A DNA stretch of 64,000 bases. Origin: Billgrantia campisalis (GTDB taxonomy: Bacteria; Pseudomonadota; Gammaproteobacteria; Pseudomonadales; Halomonadaceae). Position numbers and translations under genes: made by a program. Under the pieces are notes generated by a model. It had not been told where the DNA came from. It saw only the letters and a list, made by a program, of their open reading frames with translations, and did not search any database. Of this stretch, positions 24,509-34,071 are shown one piece after another (positions within the stretch are counted from its first letter, which is position 1; every line of letters begins with the position of its first letter). The stretch is taken from NCBI RefSeq assembly GCF_022341425.1, contig NZ_JABFUC010000007.1, positions 124,001-188,000 of the forward strand, written 5' to 3'.

Positions 24509-27286
24509 TCAGCCGGCCGGCGGGTCGGCCAGCGCCTGCTCGGTGAACACGATCAGCCCAAGCTCCGGGCGATAGCCGTGGATCTCGGTGACATCCAGGG
24601 CCTGCAGGAAGTAGAGAATCTCCTCGCTGACCACCTGGCCCGGCACCAGCACCGGAAAGCCCGGCGGATAGGGGATCACGAAGCTCGCCGAGACCACGTC
24701 ACGCCCGGCCCGCATCTCGGCCTGCAGCTCGCCGTTGTCGAAGCGCAGGTACTCGGTGTTCTCCTCATCGTAGCTCAGGAAGTAGGCGCGGCGGATATCG
24801 CCTTCCGGCGTCTCGCCGCCCGGACGGAAGGCGTCGTGGAAGCGACTGAAGTCGGGCAGCGGCGGCAGCTCCTCGGTCAGCGAGCGCACCCGACGCTCGA
24901 TGATCTTGCGCTCGGGGCGGCTGCTCTCCTCCCAGCGGTATTCGAACTCCTTGGCCAGCTTGATCAGCACATCGAGCAGGTAGGCGATGGAGCCGCGGGT
25001 GGTGCCGATATTGGTCATGAACAGCACGGTGTTGCGGGAGGTCTTGTTGATCTGGATGCCGTATTTGTTCATCAGATAGTCGTTCTTGAAGGTGTCGCCG
25101 TCGACCCCAGTGGCGCCGATGGCGATGGTCACCCGGCTGGGGTCGACCACGAACTCGTCCTGCGCCCAGGCCTCCTCCATCTGATTCCAGCCGGTGACCG
25201 GGTCGTAGTAGGACTCGACCCCCGACTCGCGATACTCCGCCGGCACCATGTCGCTGTTCTTGAGCACCCGGAAGTACTTCTGCAGCAGCGGATGGGTGTA
25301 GAGCTGCTCGCGAAGCGACAGCGCCGCCTCGACCTGGGCATGGACCAGTTCGAAGCCCTCCATCTCGGCCTGCATGCGCCCCACGTCCAGTGAGGCGACG
25401 ATCTGATAGTTGGGCGAGGTCGAGGTATGGGTCATGTAGGCTTCGTGGAAGGGCGCCTCGACCTTCTGGCGGTAGTCCTGGTCCCAGACATGGATCATCG
25501 ACCCCTGGCGCAGCGAGGTCAGGGTCTTGTGGGTGGAGTGGGTGGCATAGGTGCGGATGCGGACCTGGTCGGGGTCGGGCATCAGGCGGTTGTCGAGCCA
25601 GGTGGCTTCGTCGTCCGGGTCGAGCTGGTCGAACTCGGCCTTCCAGGCGTCATAGTCGGCACGATAGCTGTCGGTCCGGTAGCGGTAGCGCAGGGTTCGG
25701 GCGGTGTGCATGGCGGTGCGCGGCCGGTAGGTGGGATTGAAACCGGCGAAGGCGAACCAGGCCTCGTCCCACAGGAACACCAGGTCGGGCTTGATCGCCA
25801 GGCACTCCTCCATCACCCGGCGCACGTTGTAGACCACGCCGTCGAAGGTGCAGTTGGTGAGCAGCAGCATCTTGACCTTATCGAGCTGCCCGGCACGCTT
25901 GTACTTCAGCAGCGTCTTCTTGATCTCGCGCAGCGGCACCGCCCCGTACATGGAGTAGTCGTGGAGCGGGTAGGAGTCCAGGTAGCTGACGTGGGCGCCG
26001 GACAGCACCATGCCGTAGTGGTGCGACTTGTGGCAGTCCCGGTCGACCAACACGATATCCCGTGGTTTGACCAGCGCCTGGACGACGATCTTGTTGGCCG
26101 TGGAGGTGCCGTTGGTGACGAAGAAGCTCTGACGGGCGCCGAAGGCCCGGGCCGCGTACTCCTGGGCCTTCTTGATCGGCCCGTAGGGCTGCAGCAGGGA
26201 GTCGAGCCCGCCGGAGGTGGCCGAGGTCTCGGCGAGGAAGATGTTGATGCCGTAGAAATCGATCATCTGTCCCGCCCAGTGGGAACGGGTCACCGACTTG
26301 CCCCGCGAGATCGGCATCGCATGGAAGACCCCGGTGGGCTTGCGGCTGTACTCGCGCAGGGCATCGAAGAAGGGGGTGCGGTAGCGGCTGTCGATGGCGC
26401 GCAGGATGGTGTGATGCTGCTCGATGTAGTCGGTTTCGCGATAGAAGATCCGGTTGAAGTAGCGAATGTCCTGGCTCGCCGTGGCCTCCACGTCGCCGCT
26501 GGTGACCAGGAACTGGTCGATCTCCGGGCGCAGCTCGTGGATCATCGAGCTGAGCAGGATGCTGCGCTCGGCCTCGGTCTGGTTCTCCAGCTCCTTCTCG
26601 GAGATCCCCTCCAAGTAGTTGCGCAGCGCGCTGAGGTTGTACTTGGACTTGTAGGGAAACTCATAGCGGATCAGGCAGGCCTGGATGTTGGGGTTGACCA
26701 GCACCGCGATCAGGGCGTCCTCGAAGCTTCTCACCGTGACCACGTCGTAGACGAAGCGGTCCTCGGGCCGGCGCATGTTGCGAAAGGCTTCGCGGACCAC
26801 CTCCTCCTCCTGGGCCGAGAGGTTGTCGACGATCAGCAGTTCGAAGTAGGGCTGGGCGGCGCTGTTGGAGGCCGGGTGGCCGCGCCTGAGCTGGGCCAGG
26901 GCGTCGAGGGTCTCGAGATCCTCGGCGTCGGCGTCGGTCTCGGAGAGGTCCACGTGACGGCGCCGGTAGGACTCGCTGATCAGCGCCCGCACCAGGCGCT
27001 TGACCACCTTCTCGAGCAGCACGTACTCCTCGCGGTCGAACAGCGACCAGAGGTGGCGGAAGTCCTCCTTGGAGGGAAAGGCGTGATAGTCCTCGATGAT
27101 CTCGAGCCGCGTCAGCTTGACGTCGACGGCCTTGATCAGGTTCTTGGCCCGGCTCTCGTCGTTGAGGCGCACCAGGATGCCCATGTCACGCTTGAGCGCA
27201 TTCCAGGTGTCGGCACGCAGCTGGGAGATCTTGTGGTAGAAGCCCAGCGCCGAATAGGACGTATCGGTATGGTTAGTCTCTTGCAT
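24509..27286 (-). CDS. Orn/Lys/Arg decarboxylase, class I fold
   Basis: A 925-residue PLP enzyme, longer than the ~750 residues of E. coli inducible decarboxylases. The wing-like N-terminal region (1-~280) is followed by the PLP core: TNGTSTANKIVVQALV, the DRDCHKSHHYG segment, Asp in LVFLWDEAWFAF, and PLP Lys in THSTHKTLTSLRQG. The C-terminal domain ends near residue 925. It decarboxylates a basic amino acid to a diamine or agmatine; exact substrate unknown. It is last in a four-gene operon (nitrilase, ATP-grasp, C45, this gene) with 44-85 bp gaps. Placement beside ectoine genes suggests diaminobutyrate or ornithine-related chemistry, but this is inference. Confidence 0.85.
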   Translation of the reverse strand: MQETNHTDTSYSALGFYHKISQLRADTWNALKRDMGILVRLNDESRAKNLIKAVDVKLTRLEIIEDYHAFPSKEDFRHLWSLFDREEYVLLEKVVKRLVRALISESYRRRHVDLSETDADAEDLETLDALAQLRRGHPASNSAAQPYFELLIVDNLSAQEEEVVREAFRNMRRPEDRFVYDVVTVRSFEDALIAVLVNPNIQACLIRYEFPYKSKYNLSALRNYLEGISEKELENQTEAERSILLSSMIHELRPEIDQFLVTSGDVEATASQDIRYFNRIFYRETDYIEQHHTILRAIDSRYRTPFFDALREYSRKPTGVFHAMPISRGKSVTRSHWAGQMIDFYGINIFLAETSATSGGLDSLLQPYGPIKKAQEYAARAFGARQSFFVTNGTSTANKIVVQALVKPRDIVLVDRDCHKSHHYGMVLSGAHVSYLDSYPLHDYSMYGAVPLREIKKTLLKYKRAGQLDKVKMLLLTNCTFDGVVYNVRRVMEECLAIKPDLVFLWDEAWFAFAGFNPTYRPRTAMHTARTLRYRYRTDSYRADYDAWKAEFDQLDPDDEATWLDNRLMPDPDQVRIRTYATHSTHKTLTSLRQGSMIHVWDQDYRQKVEAPFHEAYMTHTSTSPNYQIVASLDVGRMQAEMEGFELVHAQVEAALSLREQLYTHPLLQKYFRVLKNSDMVPAEYRESGVESYYDPVTGWNQMEEAWAQDEFVVDPSRVTIAIGATGVDGDTFKNDYLMNKYGIQINKTSRNTVLFMTNIGTTRGSIAYLLDVLIKLAKEFEYRWEESSRPERKIIERRVRSLTEELPPLPDFSRFHDAFRPGGETPEGDIRRAYFLSYDEENTEYLRFDNGELQAEMRAGRDVVSASFVIPYPPGFPVLVPGQVVSEEILYFLQALDVTEIHGYRPELGLIVFTEQALADPPAG

Positions 27287-27371
27287 GACGCCACCCTTCT
27301 GTGTCGATTGTTGTCGGCCGCTGTCGTCGAGCGCGAATCGGTGAGCGCCCGCCGGAAGCGATGCCCGGCCG

Positions 27372-28370
27372 CTATCCGGCGGTCAGGTTGCGTGCGCCAT
27401 AGCGCACCGTCAGTCGCTCCTCCGGAAAATCGTCGAACGAGAGATGCCACCCGCGGCCCGGCCAGTGAAACTCGGTGCGCCCCTCGCCGGGCCGGTAGAC
27501 CGCGGTGTATACCGTACCCAGGCCGCGGGCGTAGTCGTGGCGAAACAGCGGCGGCGAAAAGAAGGCCGAGATCAGCCGCTCCTCGGTGGTGGCCTCATCG
27601 TCCACCAGGATGGAGAGCTGGCGCTCGCGGATCAGGGTCTCGGAGGCCAGGGCGTGGGCGTACCACTCGATCTTCTTCTGGTGGTTGGTGGCCACCGGCA
27701 CCCGGCGGATACTGGCGCGGCGGTCCGGGGCGATCATCGCCGTGACATAGCGCCCCGCGCTGTCGGCGACGGTGATGTTGTAGGCCATGTGGGTCGGCAC
27801 CCGCGCCAGCACCTCGGCGGCCTCGGGCACCGTGTCGCAGAACTCGAGGATGTAGCGCAGGATGATCGGCGCGCCGAAGCCGTCGCCCACCGCCTTGCGT
27901 CCCCCGAAGGCCAGCGACACGGCAAGCCCGCTGTCGTTCATGCCGTCGAGCACCCCCCACAGGCAGTCGGACATGGCGATCACCCGCCGCTGGTTCCAGC
28001 GGCTGAGCAGGATGGTGCCTTCGCACAGCTCCGGCGGGTAATCGTAGTTGCGCGCCAGCAGGGTGTTGCCGGCATGAGCCAGCACCGCCTGGGAGCAGCC
28101 GGTGATATAGGGCGGTGGCCGATACAGGCTCAGCAGGCGCGCGGCCAAGTCGCCGCCGCCGGCCAACTGGCAAAGCGCACGGTAGGTGTCCAGGAGTTCC
28201 GGCATATGCCGGCGCAGGGCGTTGTAGCAGGCCAGATAGGCCGGCCGCTCGCGCTCTCCCTCGGACAGATACCACTGCTCGTAGGCCGGCCAGTGGTAAT
28301 CGAACAGTGCCTGCCACTTGGGGCCCGGCGCCAACTCTCGCACACTCTGGAAAACCAGCGTCTTGTCCAT
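27372..28370 (-). CDS. C45-family acyltransferase/hydrolase
   Basis: A 332-residue protein of the C45 (isopenicillin-N acyltransferase-like) Ntn-hydrolase family. The candidate nucleophile is Cys92 in TGCSQAVL, followed by LLARNYDY as in the family, and SDCLWGVLDGMNDSGLAVSL is the conserved oxyanion/Asn region. Such enzymes self-cleave before the Cys, then form or hydrolyse amide bonds of N-acyl compounds. The first ~91 residues would be the released propeptide. I start at the ATG at 28370. It lies 44 bp after the ATP-grasp gene, so one enzyme may build and another cut an amide. Confidence 0.75.
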   Translation of the reverse strand: MDKTLVFQSVRELAPGPKWQALFDYHWPAYEQWYLSEGERERPAYLACYNALRRHMPELLDTYRALCQLAGGGDLAARLLSLYRPPPYITGCSQAVLAHAGNTLLARNYDYPPELCEGTILLSRWNQRRVIAMSDCLWGVLDGMNDSGLAVSLAFGGRKAVGDGFGAPIILRYILEFCDTVPEAAEVLARVPTHMAYNITVADSAGRYVTAMIAPDRRASIRRVPVATNHQKKIEWYAHALASETLIRERQLSILVDDEATTEERLISAFFSPPLFRHDYARGLGTVYTAVYRPGEGRTEFHWPGRGWHLSFDDFPEERLTVRYGARNLTAG

Positions 28371-28414
28371 ATCGACCGGCGGCGCCACGCAATGGGCGCC
28401 GCCGCACACCCCGC

Positions 28415-30037
28415 TCACAGGATCTTGAAGTTGCCACCGCCCACGGCGTGGCTGACGGCGACTTCTTCCACCACCGGGTCTTGCAGCGACTGGCCGGCGT
28501 ACTGGCCGCGGATGCCATCGATCCACGCCTTGGCCCGCTCGGTGAGCTGGAAATCGTCATCCATCAGCCGCCCGCGGGTGATCAGGATGCCCAGGTCCGC
28601 CCCCTCGTAGCGGAAGTCGCCGGCGCCACTGATGCGCAGGAAGAAGCCCTCCTGCTCGTTCTCGGCGGCGTGGGGGTGATAGCTGTAGTGGTCGTAGGCG
28701 ATGCTGCCGTCCTCGGCCATCTTCCACACCCCGGTACGCGGCGCCTGGGTGAGCAGGTCGACGCTCTCGTCGGTGTGCTTGATCACCAGCTGACTCCAGC
28801 TGTCGACGCTGTCGGGATGGGACCAGCGCTCGTTGATCTCCTCGATGTCGATATCGAACTCGAGATCGGAAAACTCCAGCAGGTGGAACAGGAACAGCGG
28901 GATGTCGGAGTGGGCGAAGGCGGCCACGTTGGTCAGCGAGCTGGCCCCGGTGACCCGCGGATTGAGTTCGCCCAGGTAGACCTCGCCGTTGTCCATGTCG
29001 ATCAGGAAGTCGAGCTCGAAGTAGCCGCGATAGCCCTCATCGCGCAGCGCCTCGCCGAACTGGAAGGTGTACTCCCGGGCCTTGTCGCGGATCGACTGGT
29101 CGAAGGCCCCGGCAAACATCTCGTTGCCACACCAGCCGCCCTTGTAGGGGGTCAGGGTCTTGAAGCCGACCAGTTCGGTCATCAACGGGCCCACCACGGT
29201 GCCGCAGCGGGTGGCGCAGGCCTCGATGGCCGAACCGCGGCAGTTGATCCGCTTCATGATCTTGACCTCGGGCTCGGCCTCGATCTCCTCGGCGTGCTTG
29301 TAGTAGTCCTCTTCGCTGGCGATGAAGAAGGTGGTGTGGCCGGAGTCGCCGAAGGCGGTCTGCACCACCAGGTCGTTGCCAAGCGCCTGGCTCACCTCGC
29401 AAAGCTCCTGGTAGCTGCCCACCTTGGCCAGCACGTTGGGCACGCTGGGCACCCCGGCCTTGTTGCCGATGCGCACCGTCTCGATCTTGTTGTCCATCCG
29501 CTGCCGGAGTGTCGCGGGAGGGAAGGCGACGCGAAGCCCCAACTGCTCGCACACCTCCTCGGTGTGCTCGTCGAACATCAGGAAGGCGGCCGTGCCTGCC
29601 TTGTCGCCGTCCGCCCGGGACTGGATGAAGTCGATGACCTCCTTGTGCTCGAGCAGGTAGTTATTGATGTCCTCGATGCTCTCGAAGTCGCGGGGAAATT
29701 TCTCCTTGGGCACGAAGACATTGCGCTGCTGGCCGTCGAAGCAGTCGATGTAGTTGATATGGCGAAAATTCCCCACCCAGTCACCGATACCCAGCAGGTT
29801 GAAGTTGGTGGCGGAGATGAAGTAGATGGGCTCCTTGTTGTTGCGGAAGTGGCGGCGAACATCGGCAATGCTTGTTATTTTGCTCATCGTTGTCGCTCCA
29901 TCGGTGGCGGGAGGCGTCCCGGAAACCGGTCCTTCAGACGCGACCGGCTCGGGGGAAGGCGGGGGGTCGGCGGCCCTGTCGGTTGTCGAGGGACGGCCCA
30001 GCAGGCGGCGCAGCGCTCGAATCAGGTTCTCCAGCAT
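28415..30037 (-). CDS. ATP-grasp ligase, biotin-carboxylase-like
   Basis: A 540-residue ATP-grasp protein. The ATP-binding half has FPPATLRQRMDNKIETV and VVQTAFGDSGHTTFFI, and the catalytic metal site is GEVYLGELNPRVTGASS with the Glu-Asn-Arg triad. No biotin, CPS or pur-type domain follows, so it is a stand-alone carboxylate-amine/thiol ligase of unknown substrate. The first ~50 residues are Pro/Ser-rich and probably disordered. The ATG at 30037 has AAGGAGG nine bases upstream; an alternative ATG at 29887 would skip the linker. It sits in the four-gene operon. Confidence 0.8.
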   Translation of the reverse strand: MLENLIRALRRLLGRPSTTDRAADPPPSPEPVASEGPVSGTPPATDGATTMSKITSIADVRRHFRNNKEPIYFISATNFNLLGIGDWVGNFRHINYIDCFDGQQRNVFVPKEKFPRDFESIEDINNYLLEHKEVIDFIQSRADGDKAGTAAFLMFDEHTEEVCEQLGLRVAFPPATLRQRMDNKIETVRIGNKAGVPSVPNVLAKVGSYQELCEVSQALGNDLVVQTAFGDSGHTTFFIASEEDYYKHAEEIEAEPEVKIMKRINCRGSAIEACATRCGTVVGPLMTELVGFKTLTPYKGGWCGNEMFAGAFDQSIRDKAREYTFQFGEALRDEGYRGYFELDFLIDMDNGEVYLGELNPRVTGASSLTNVAAFAHSDIPLFLFHLLEFSDLEFDIDIEEINERWSHPDSVDSWSQLVIKHTDESVDLLTQAPRTGVWKMAEDGSIAYDHYSYHPHAAENEQEGFFLRISGAGDFRYEGADLGILITRGRLMDDDFQLTERAKAWIDGIRGQYAGQSLQDPVVEEVAVSHAVGGGNFKIL

Positions 30038-30090
30038 GTGGGGGTGCCTCCTTTATTATCATTATCGCGCGTCGCTGGGCCGCCCGGTGC

Positions 30091-30960
30091 TCAGTACTCC
30101 TCGATGTCGGCGCGCAGGGGCTTCTGCAGCGGGCCCAGGGTATCGAGGAAGGCCGACGAGCCGGTCTCGCTGCGGTACAGCGAGAAGTCCACCCGGCGGT
30201 CGCGGAAGCTCTTCAGCGGCTGGCCCAGGCCGCGCAGCCCGGTCTCGCGCTCGCGGCGCACCCGGTTCATGTCCACCTCGATGGGCATGACCTCCTCGCC
30301 GGTGCCGGCCTGGTGGATGACGTCACCGGAGGGGCCGACCACGATGGAGCGGCCGTTGCCGATGGCACCGGCGCCGTTGATGTCGAAGAAGTAGCACTGG
30401 TTGACCGCGGCGTTGGTGCGGGCGATGGCCAGCTCGATGTCGCGGTCGATGGTGTCGGTCATGGTGGGGTGCAGGATCACCTCGGCGCCCATGGCGGCCA
30501 GGGTGCGGGTGGTCTCGGGGAACCACATGTCGTAGCAGATCGATACCCCGAACCGTCCCACGTTGGGCACGTCGAAGGTGACGAACTCGCTGCCGCTCTC
30601 CACCCCCGCCTCGTAGGGGCGGAAGGGAAACTGCTTGCGGTAGCGCGCCACCACCTGGCCGTGGGGATTGATCACCGACAGGGTGTTGTAGACCTGGCCC
30701 TCCGCCTGCTCGAACATCGAGCCGGGAATCAGCCAGATGCGATGCTGCTCGGCCAGCTGGCAGAACATCGCCTCGGTGTTACTGGGCAGCGGCTGGGCGT
30801 GGTGCGGCGATGCCCCCATGGGCATCAGCTCGCTGAACAGCACCATCTGCACCTGGGGGAAGCGGCTCATCAGCACGTCGACCCGGTGGCGCATGGCTTC
30901 GGTATTGTCACCGTGGTGCAGGGCATGCATCTGCACTCCGGCAATAGTGAAATAGCTCAT
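30091..30960 (-). CDS. Carbon-nitrogen hydrolase (nitrilase superfamily)
   Basis: A 289-residue nitrilase-superfamily amidohydrolase with the Glu-Lys-Cys triad visible: Glu in VLFSELMPMG, Lys in RYRKQFPFRPYE and Cys in GVSICYDMWFPE. It should hydrolyse a C-N bond, probably an amide or N-carbamoyl group. It is the first gene of a four-gene operon and starts at 30960 with AGAGAG upstream. The 217-bp gap to doeX contains a hairpin and likely promoter. Substrate unknown. Confidence 0.85.
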   Translation of the reverse strand: MSYFTIAGVQMHALHHGDNTEAMRHRVDVLMSRFPQVQMVLFSELMPMGASPHHAQPLPSNTEAMFCQLAEQHRIWLIPGSMFEQAEGQVYNTLSVINPHGQVVARYRKQFPFRPYEAGVESGSEFVTFDVPNVGRFGVSICYDMWFPETTRTLAAMGAEVILHPTMTDTIDRDIELAIARTNAAVNQCYFFDINGAGAIGNGRSIVVGPSGDVIHQAGTGEEVMPIEVDMNRVRRERETGLRGLGQPLKSFRDRRVDFSLYRSETGSSAFLDTLGPLQKPLRADIEEY

Positions 30961-31076
30961 GGTTACTCTCTCTGCGTCAGGCGATCTCGAAACATTCAGG
31001 TACTGGGTACGCTTGTGGCACTGACCGGTAGCCTTTGCAAAATCATGACGATAGGTACCGGTGGGATCGCCCGTCA

Positions 31077-31098
31077 CGGGTGAGCAATGACTCACCCG
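31077..31098. other. Hairpin between doeX and the nitrilase gene
   Basis: CGGGTGAG (31077-31084) and CTCACCCG (31091-31098) form a perfect 8-bp stem with a 6-base loop. No T-tract follows on the minus strand. It may end the doeABX transcript or serve as an operator. Confidence 0.4.
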
Positions 31099-31177
31099 CT
31101 CCCTGAAGCTTAAGCCAATTGGCCACGACATGACATCAACGCTGAATTAGCGTTGGCCACATAGGCCTGTCTCGGCC

Positions 31178-31651
31178 TCAGGCCGGCTCTCGAGGCAGCG
31201 CGTCGGGCCGGGCCTGCTTGACGGTCTTGGTGACGATATAGGTGAAGTAGCGTTCGATGCCGGCCTCGCCGGTGAGCCACCGGTCGATCAGTCGCTGGTA
31301 GGCGTCGATGGTGTCGGCCTCCACCTTGATCAGGTAGTCCACGCCGCCACCCACCGCCACGCACTCGGTGACCTCGGGGGTGGCGTGCACCAGGGCCTCG
31401 AAGCGAGCGAAGCTCTCGGCGTTGTGGGCCTTGAGCTCGATCTGCACCCATACCGGGGTGCGCTTGACCAGCACCTCGGTGTTGATGCGGGCGCTGTAGC
31501 CCTCGATGACGCCGGCCCGCTCCAGGCGCCGGACCCGCTCCCAGCAGGGGCTGACCGAGAGGTTGATCGCCTCGGCCAGCTTGGACTTGGTGATGCGCCC
31601 GTCCCGGGAGAGGATCTCGAGGATCTTCAGGTCATAGCGATCGAGTTTCAT
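31178..31651 (-). CDS. doeX: Lrp/AsnC-family regulator of ectoine catabolism
   Basis: A 157-residue Lrp/AsnC protein: an N-terminal helix-turn-helix (KLAEAINLSVSPCWERVRRL) and a C-terminal ligand-binding RAM domain (ECVAVGGGVDYLIKVEA). Its ATG overlaps the doeB stop (ATGA), so it is coupled to doeB. DoeX in Halomonas elongata is an AsnC-type regulator of the ectoine-degradation genes; the same gene order supports the name. A probable target palindrome lies at 34156-34169 before doeA. Confidence 0.88.
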   Translation of the reverse strand: MKLDRYDLKILEILSRDGRITKSKLAEAINLSVSPCWERVRRLERAGVIEGYSARINTEVLVKRTPVWVQIELKAHNAESFARFEALVHATPEVTECVAVGGGVDYLIKVEADTIDAYQRLIDRWLTGEAGIERYFTYIVTKTVKQARPDALPREPA

Positions 31652-32676
31652 GAGAGGCTATCGATAACGTCCGCGATCACCGCGATGGTGTCGCCCATGT
31701 TGACCAGCGCCGGGTGGCGTCGCGCCGCCAGCACCCCGCTGCGGCTGGCGTGATACGCCACCGGCGCGCTACCGGTGCGGGTCATGTCATAGACCCGGGC
31801 CACCACCTCCCCCTTCTCGACCCGCTCGCCCAGCGCGAAGCAGAGTTCCAGCACGCCCGAATGTTCGCTCTGCACGTAGCAGCTGGCGTCGGGCATATCG
31901 AGATAGACCTGGGGCGCGTCGGGCATCTCTACCTCGCCGGCCATCAGGCCGTAGTGGATCAGGAAGTTGCGGATGCCGCGCTCGCTGATCGCCATGCTCT
32001 CGGGGGTGGAGGTGCCACCGCCGCCCAGCTCGGTGGCCACGAAGACCTTGCCCTGGCGCTCCACCGCGGTGTCGAAGAGTGCGGCGGCGTCGAGTTCGAA
32101 CATCATCATCGCATAGGGGGCGCCGAAGGCCTTGGCGCCCGCCAGGGCCTGGCGCTGCTGCTCGGGGTCATCCAGCACATGGGAGGCGGCGAAGGGAATG
32201 ATGTCCAGGGTGCGTCCGCCGGAGTGCAGGTCGAGCACCACGTCGCACATGGGCACCATCACCCGGGTGAAGTAGTCGGCGATCTTCTCGGTGACGGTGC
32301 CGTCCGGGTCGCCGGGGAAGCTACGGTTGAGGTTGCCGCCGTCGAGCCCGGAGGTGCGCTTGCCGGCCATCACCGCCGGGGTGTTCATGCAGGGCGCGAT
32401 GATCACCCGGCCGCTGACGTCCTCGGCGCGCAGCGTGCTCGACAGCTTGAGCAGCGCGGTGATCCCCTCGTACTCGTCGCCGTGGTTGCCGCCGGTGAGC
32501 AGAGCCGTGGGGCCCTCGCCGTTCTTGACCACGGTGACCGGGATCATCACCGCGCCCCAGGCGGAGTCGTCCACGGAGATGGGCAGCTTGAGAAAGCCGT
32601 GCTGGACGCCCTCGGCGTCGAAGTCGACGGTGGCGCTGATCGGACTGGGCCGCATTTGGCTGGGGCGCTTGGTCAT
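31648..32676 (-). CDS. doeB: N-alpha-acetyl-L-2,4-diaminobutyrate deacetylase
   Basis: A 342-residue zinc deacylase of the succinylglutamate desuccinylase/aspartoacylase family. The zinc ligands His and Glu lie in TGGNHGDEYEG and the third ligand His in DVVLDLHSGGRT; a C-terminal beta-domain follows. It removes acetate from the N-alpha-acetyl-diaminobutyrate that DoeA releases from ectoine, giving diaminobutyrate for DoeD. AAGGAG lies nine bases before the ATG at 32676. Its 3' end overlaps doeX by 4 bp. Confidence 0.9.
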   Translation of the reverse strand: MTKRPSQMRPSPISATVDFDAEGVQHGFLKLPISVDDSAWGAVMIPVTVVKNGEGPTALLTGGNHGDEYEGITALLKLSSTLRAEDVSGRVIIAPCMNTPAVMAGKRTSGLDGGNLNRSFPGDPDGTVTEKIADYFTRVMVPMCDVVLDLHSGGRTLDIIPFAASHVLDDPEQQRQALAGAKAFGAPYAMMMFELDAAALFDTAVERQGKVFVATELGGGGTSTPESMAISERGIRNFLIHYGLMAGEVEMPDAPQVYLDMPDASCYVQSEHSGVLELCFALGERVEKGEVVARVYDMTRTGSAPVAYHASRSGVLAARRHPALVNMGDTIAVIADVIDSLS

Positions 32677-32724
32677 TATGTAAAACTCCTTGTTCGGCAT
32701 GGGCGTCATGGCTCCCACGCCACT

Positions 32725-32837
32725 CGGGGCTGATCCGGCGGCAGATCTGCGAGGGGGCGCTGTGAACCCCTCCCTGGGCGCTACCGACGCCATCCCTGGC
32801 GTAGGCCCCCCTCTTAGATCTGCCCCCAGCGCCCCTC
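32725..32837. repeat. Palindromic intergenic repeat, short copy
   Basis: This 113-bp stretch and 40419-40612 share the blocks CGGGGCTGA, a 36-bp GC-rich core starting GGCGCTGTGAACCCC and the end CCAGCGCCCCTC. The ends pair with each other (GAGGGGGCGCTG with CAGCGCCCCTC), so the whole folds as a long hairpin. It lies between doeA and doeB without a gene. It is a dispersed extragenic repeat. Confidence 0.6.
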
Positions 32838-32871
32838 GTTGATCATTGAGATGGGCTCAGCTTCTACCCGT

Positions 32872-34071
32872 TCAACGCACAAACAGCTGGCGCGGGAAGT
32901 TCGCCAGGGTCTCGCAGCCGGTCTCGGTGATCAGGATGCTCTCGGTGATCTCCAGCCCCCAGTCGTCCTGCCACATGCCCGGCATGAAGTGAAAGGTCAT
33001 GCCCGGCTGCAGGATGGTCTCGTCGGAGGGGCGCAGGCTCATGGTCCGCTCGCCCCAGTCCGGCGGATAGCTAATGCCAATGGGGTAGCCGCAACGGGCA
33101 CCGCCGCGGTCGAAGCCGTACTTGTCCATGGCCGTGCCCAGCGCCATGGCGATATCGGCGGTGCGATTGCCGGGTTTGGCCACCGCCAGGCCAAGCTCGA
33201 TGCCTTCGAGCAGCGCCGACTCGGCGCGCACGAAGTCCTGGGGCGGCTTGCCGAGAAACACGGTGCGCGACATCGGCGCATGGTAGCGCTTGAACACCCC
33301 GGCGATCTCGAAGAAGGTGCCCTCGCCCTTGCGAAACGGCGTGTCGTCCCAGGTCAGATGGGGCGCCGCCGCGTCCTTGCCGGTGGGCAGCATGGGCACG
33401 ATGGCCGGGTAGTCGCCGCCGAAGACCTTGCCGTTTTCATCGACCCAGCCCTCGATACCCACCCGATAGATCTCCGAGACCAGCTTGCTCTTGGGCAGGC
33501 CGGGCTCGATCACCTCGAGAATGCGCGAGTGCATGCCCTCGACGATCTTGCCGGCCACCCGCATGTACGCGACCTCCTGGGGCGACTTGATCGCCCGGCA
33601 CCAGTTGACCAGCGAATTGGCGTCCAGGAAGCGGGCGTGGGGCAACTCCCGCAGCAGGCTCTGGTAGGCCTTGGCCGAGAAGTAGTAGTTGTCCATCTCC
33701 AAGCCCACCACGCCCTGGTGCCAGCCGCGGTCGGGCATGATCGACTGGGCCAGGTAGTCCATGGGGTGCATGTCCGGGTTCTGGACGTAGTAGTCCGGAT
33801 AGTAGGTGATGTTCTCCGGATCGATCCAGCAGGTGCGCAGCGCCCCGTTGGCGTCCATGCGCCGGCCGTACCACACCGGCTGCCCTTCGAGCCCCACCAG
33901 CACGCACTGGTGCACGTAGAAGGACCAGCCGTCATAGCCGGTCAGCCAGGCCATGTTGGAGGGGTCGCTGATGACCAGCACGTCGATGCCTCGACCGGCC
34001 ATTTCGGCACGCACCTTCCACAGGCGACTCGCATACTCCTCGCGGGTGAAGGGCAGGGTTACCTCATTCAT
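32872..34071 (-). CDS. doeA: Ectoine hydrolase
   Basis: A 399-residue M24 (creatinase/prolidase-fold) hydrolase, the length I recall for DoeA. The N-terminal creatinase-like domain (SDPSNMAWLTGYDGWSFYVH) is followed by the pita-bread domain (GVFKRYHAPMSRTVFLG, then MTFHFMPGMW and LEITESILIT). It opens the ectoine ring to N-acetyl-diaminobutyrate. The start at 34071 lacks a strong ribosome site, and an ATG at 34086 is possible. It heads the doeA-doeB-doeX unit, diverging from a hydroxyacid dehydrogenase. Confidence 0.9.
   Translation of the reverse strand: MNEVTLPFTREEYASRLWKVRAEMAGRGIDVLVISDPSNMAWLTGYDGWSFYVHQCVLVGLEGQPVWYGRRMDANGALRTCWIDPENITYYPDYYVQNPDMHPMDYLAQSIMPDRGWHQGVVGLEMDNYYFSAKAYQSLLRELPHARFLDANSLVNWCRAIKSPQEVAYMRVAGKIVEGMHSRILEVIEPGLPKSKLVSEIYRVGIEGWVDENGKVFGGDYPAIVPMLPTGKDAAAPHLTWDDTPFRKGEGTFFEIAGVFKRYHAPMSRTVFLGKPPQDFVRAESALLEGIELGLAVAKPGNRTADIAMALGTAMDKYGFDRGGARCGYPIGISYPPDWGERTMSLRPSDETILQPGMTFHFMPGMWQDDWGLEITESILITETGCETLANFPRQLFVR

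Noticed and set aside
25427..30394. 772- and 759-codon plus-strand frames over the decarboxylase and ATP-grasp genes
   Set aside because: Antisense frames typical of high-GC DNA; minus-strand genes have clear motifs and ribosome sites.
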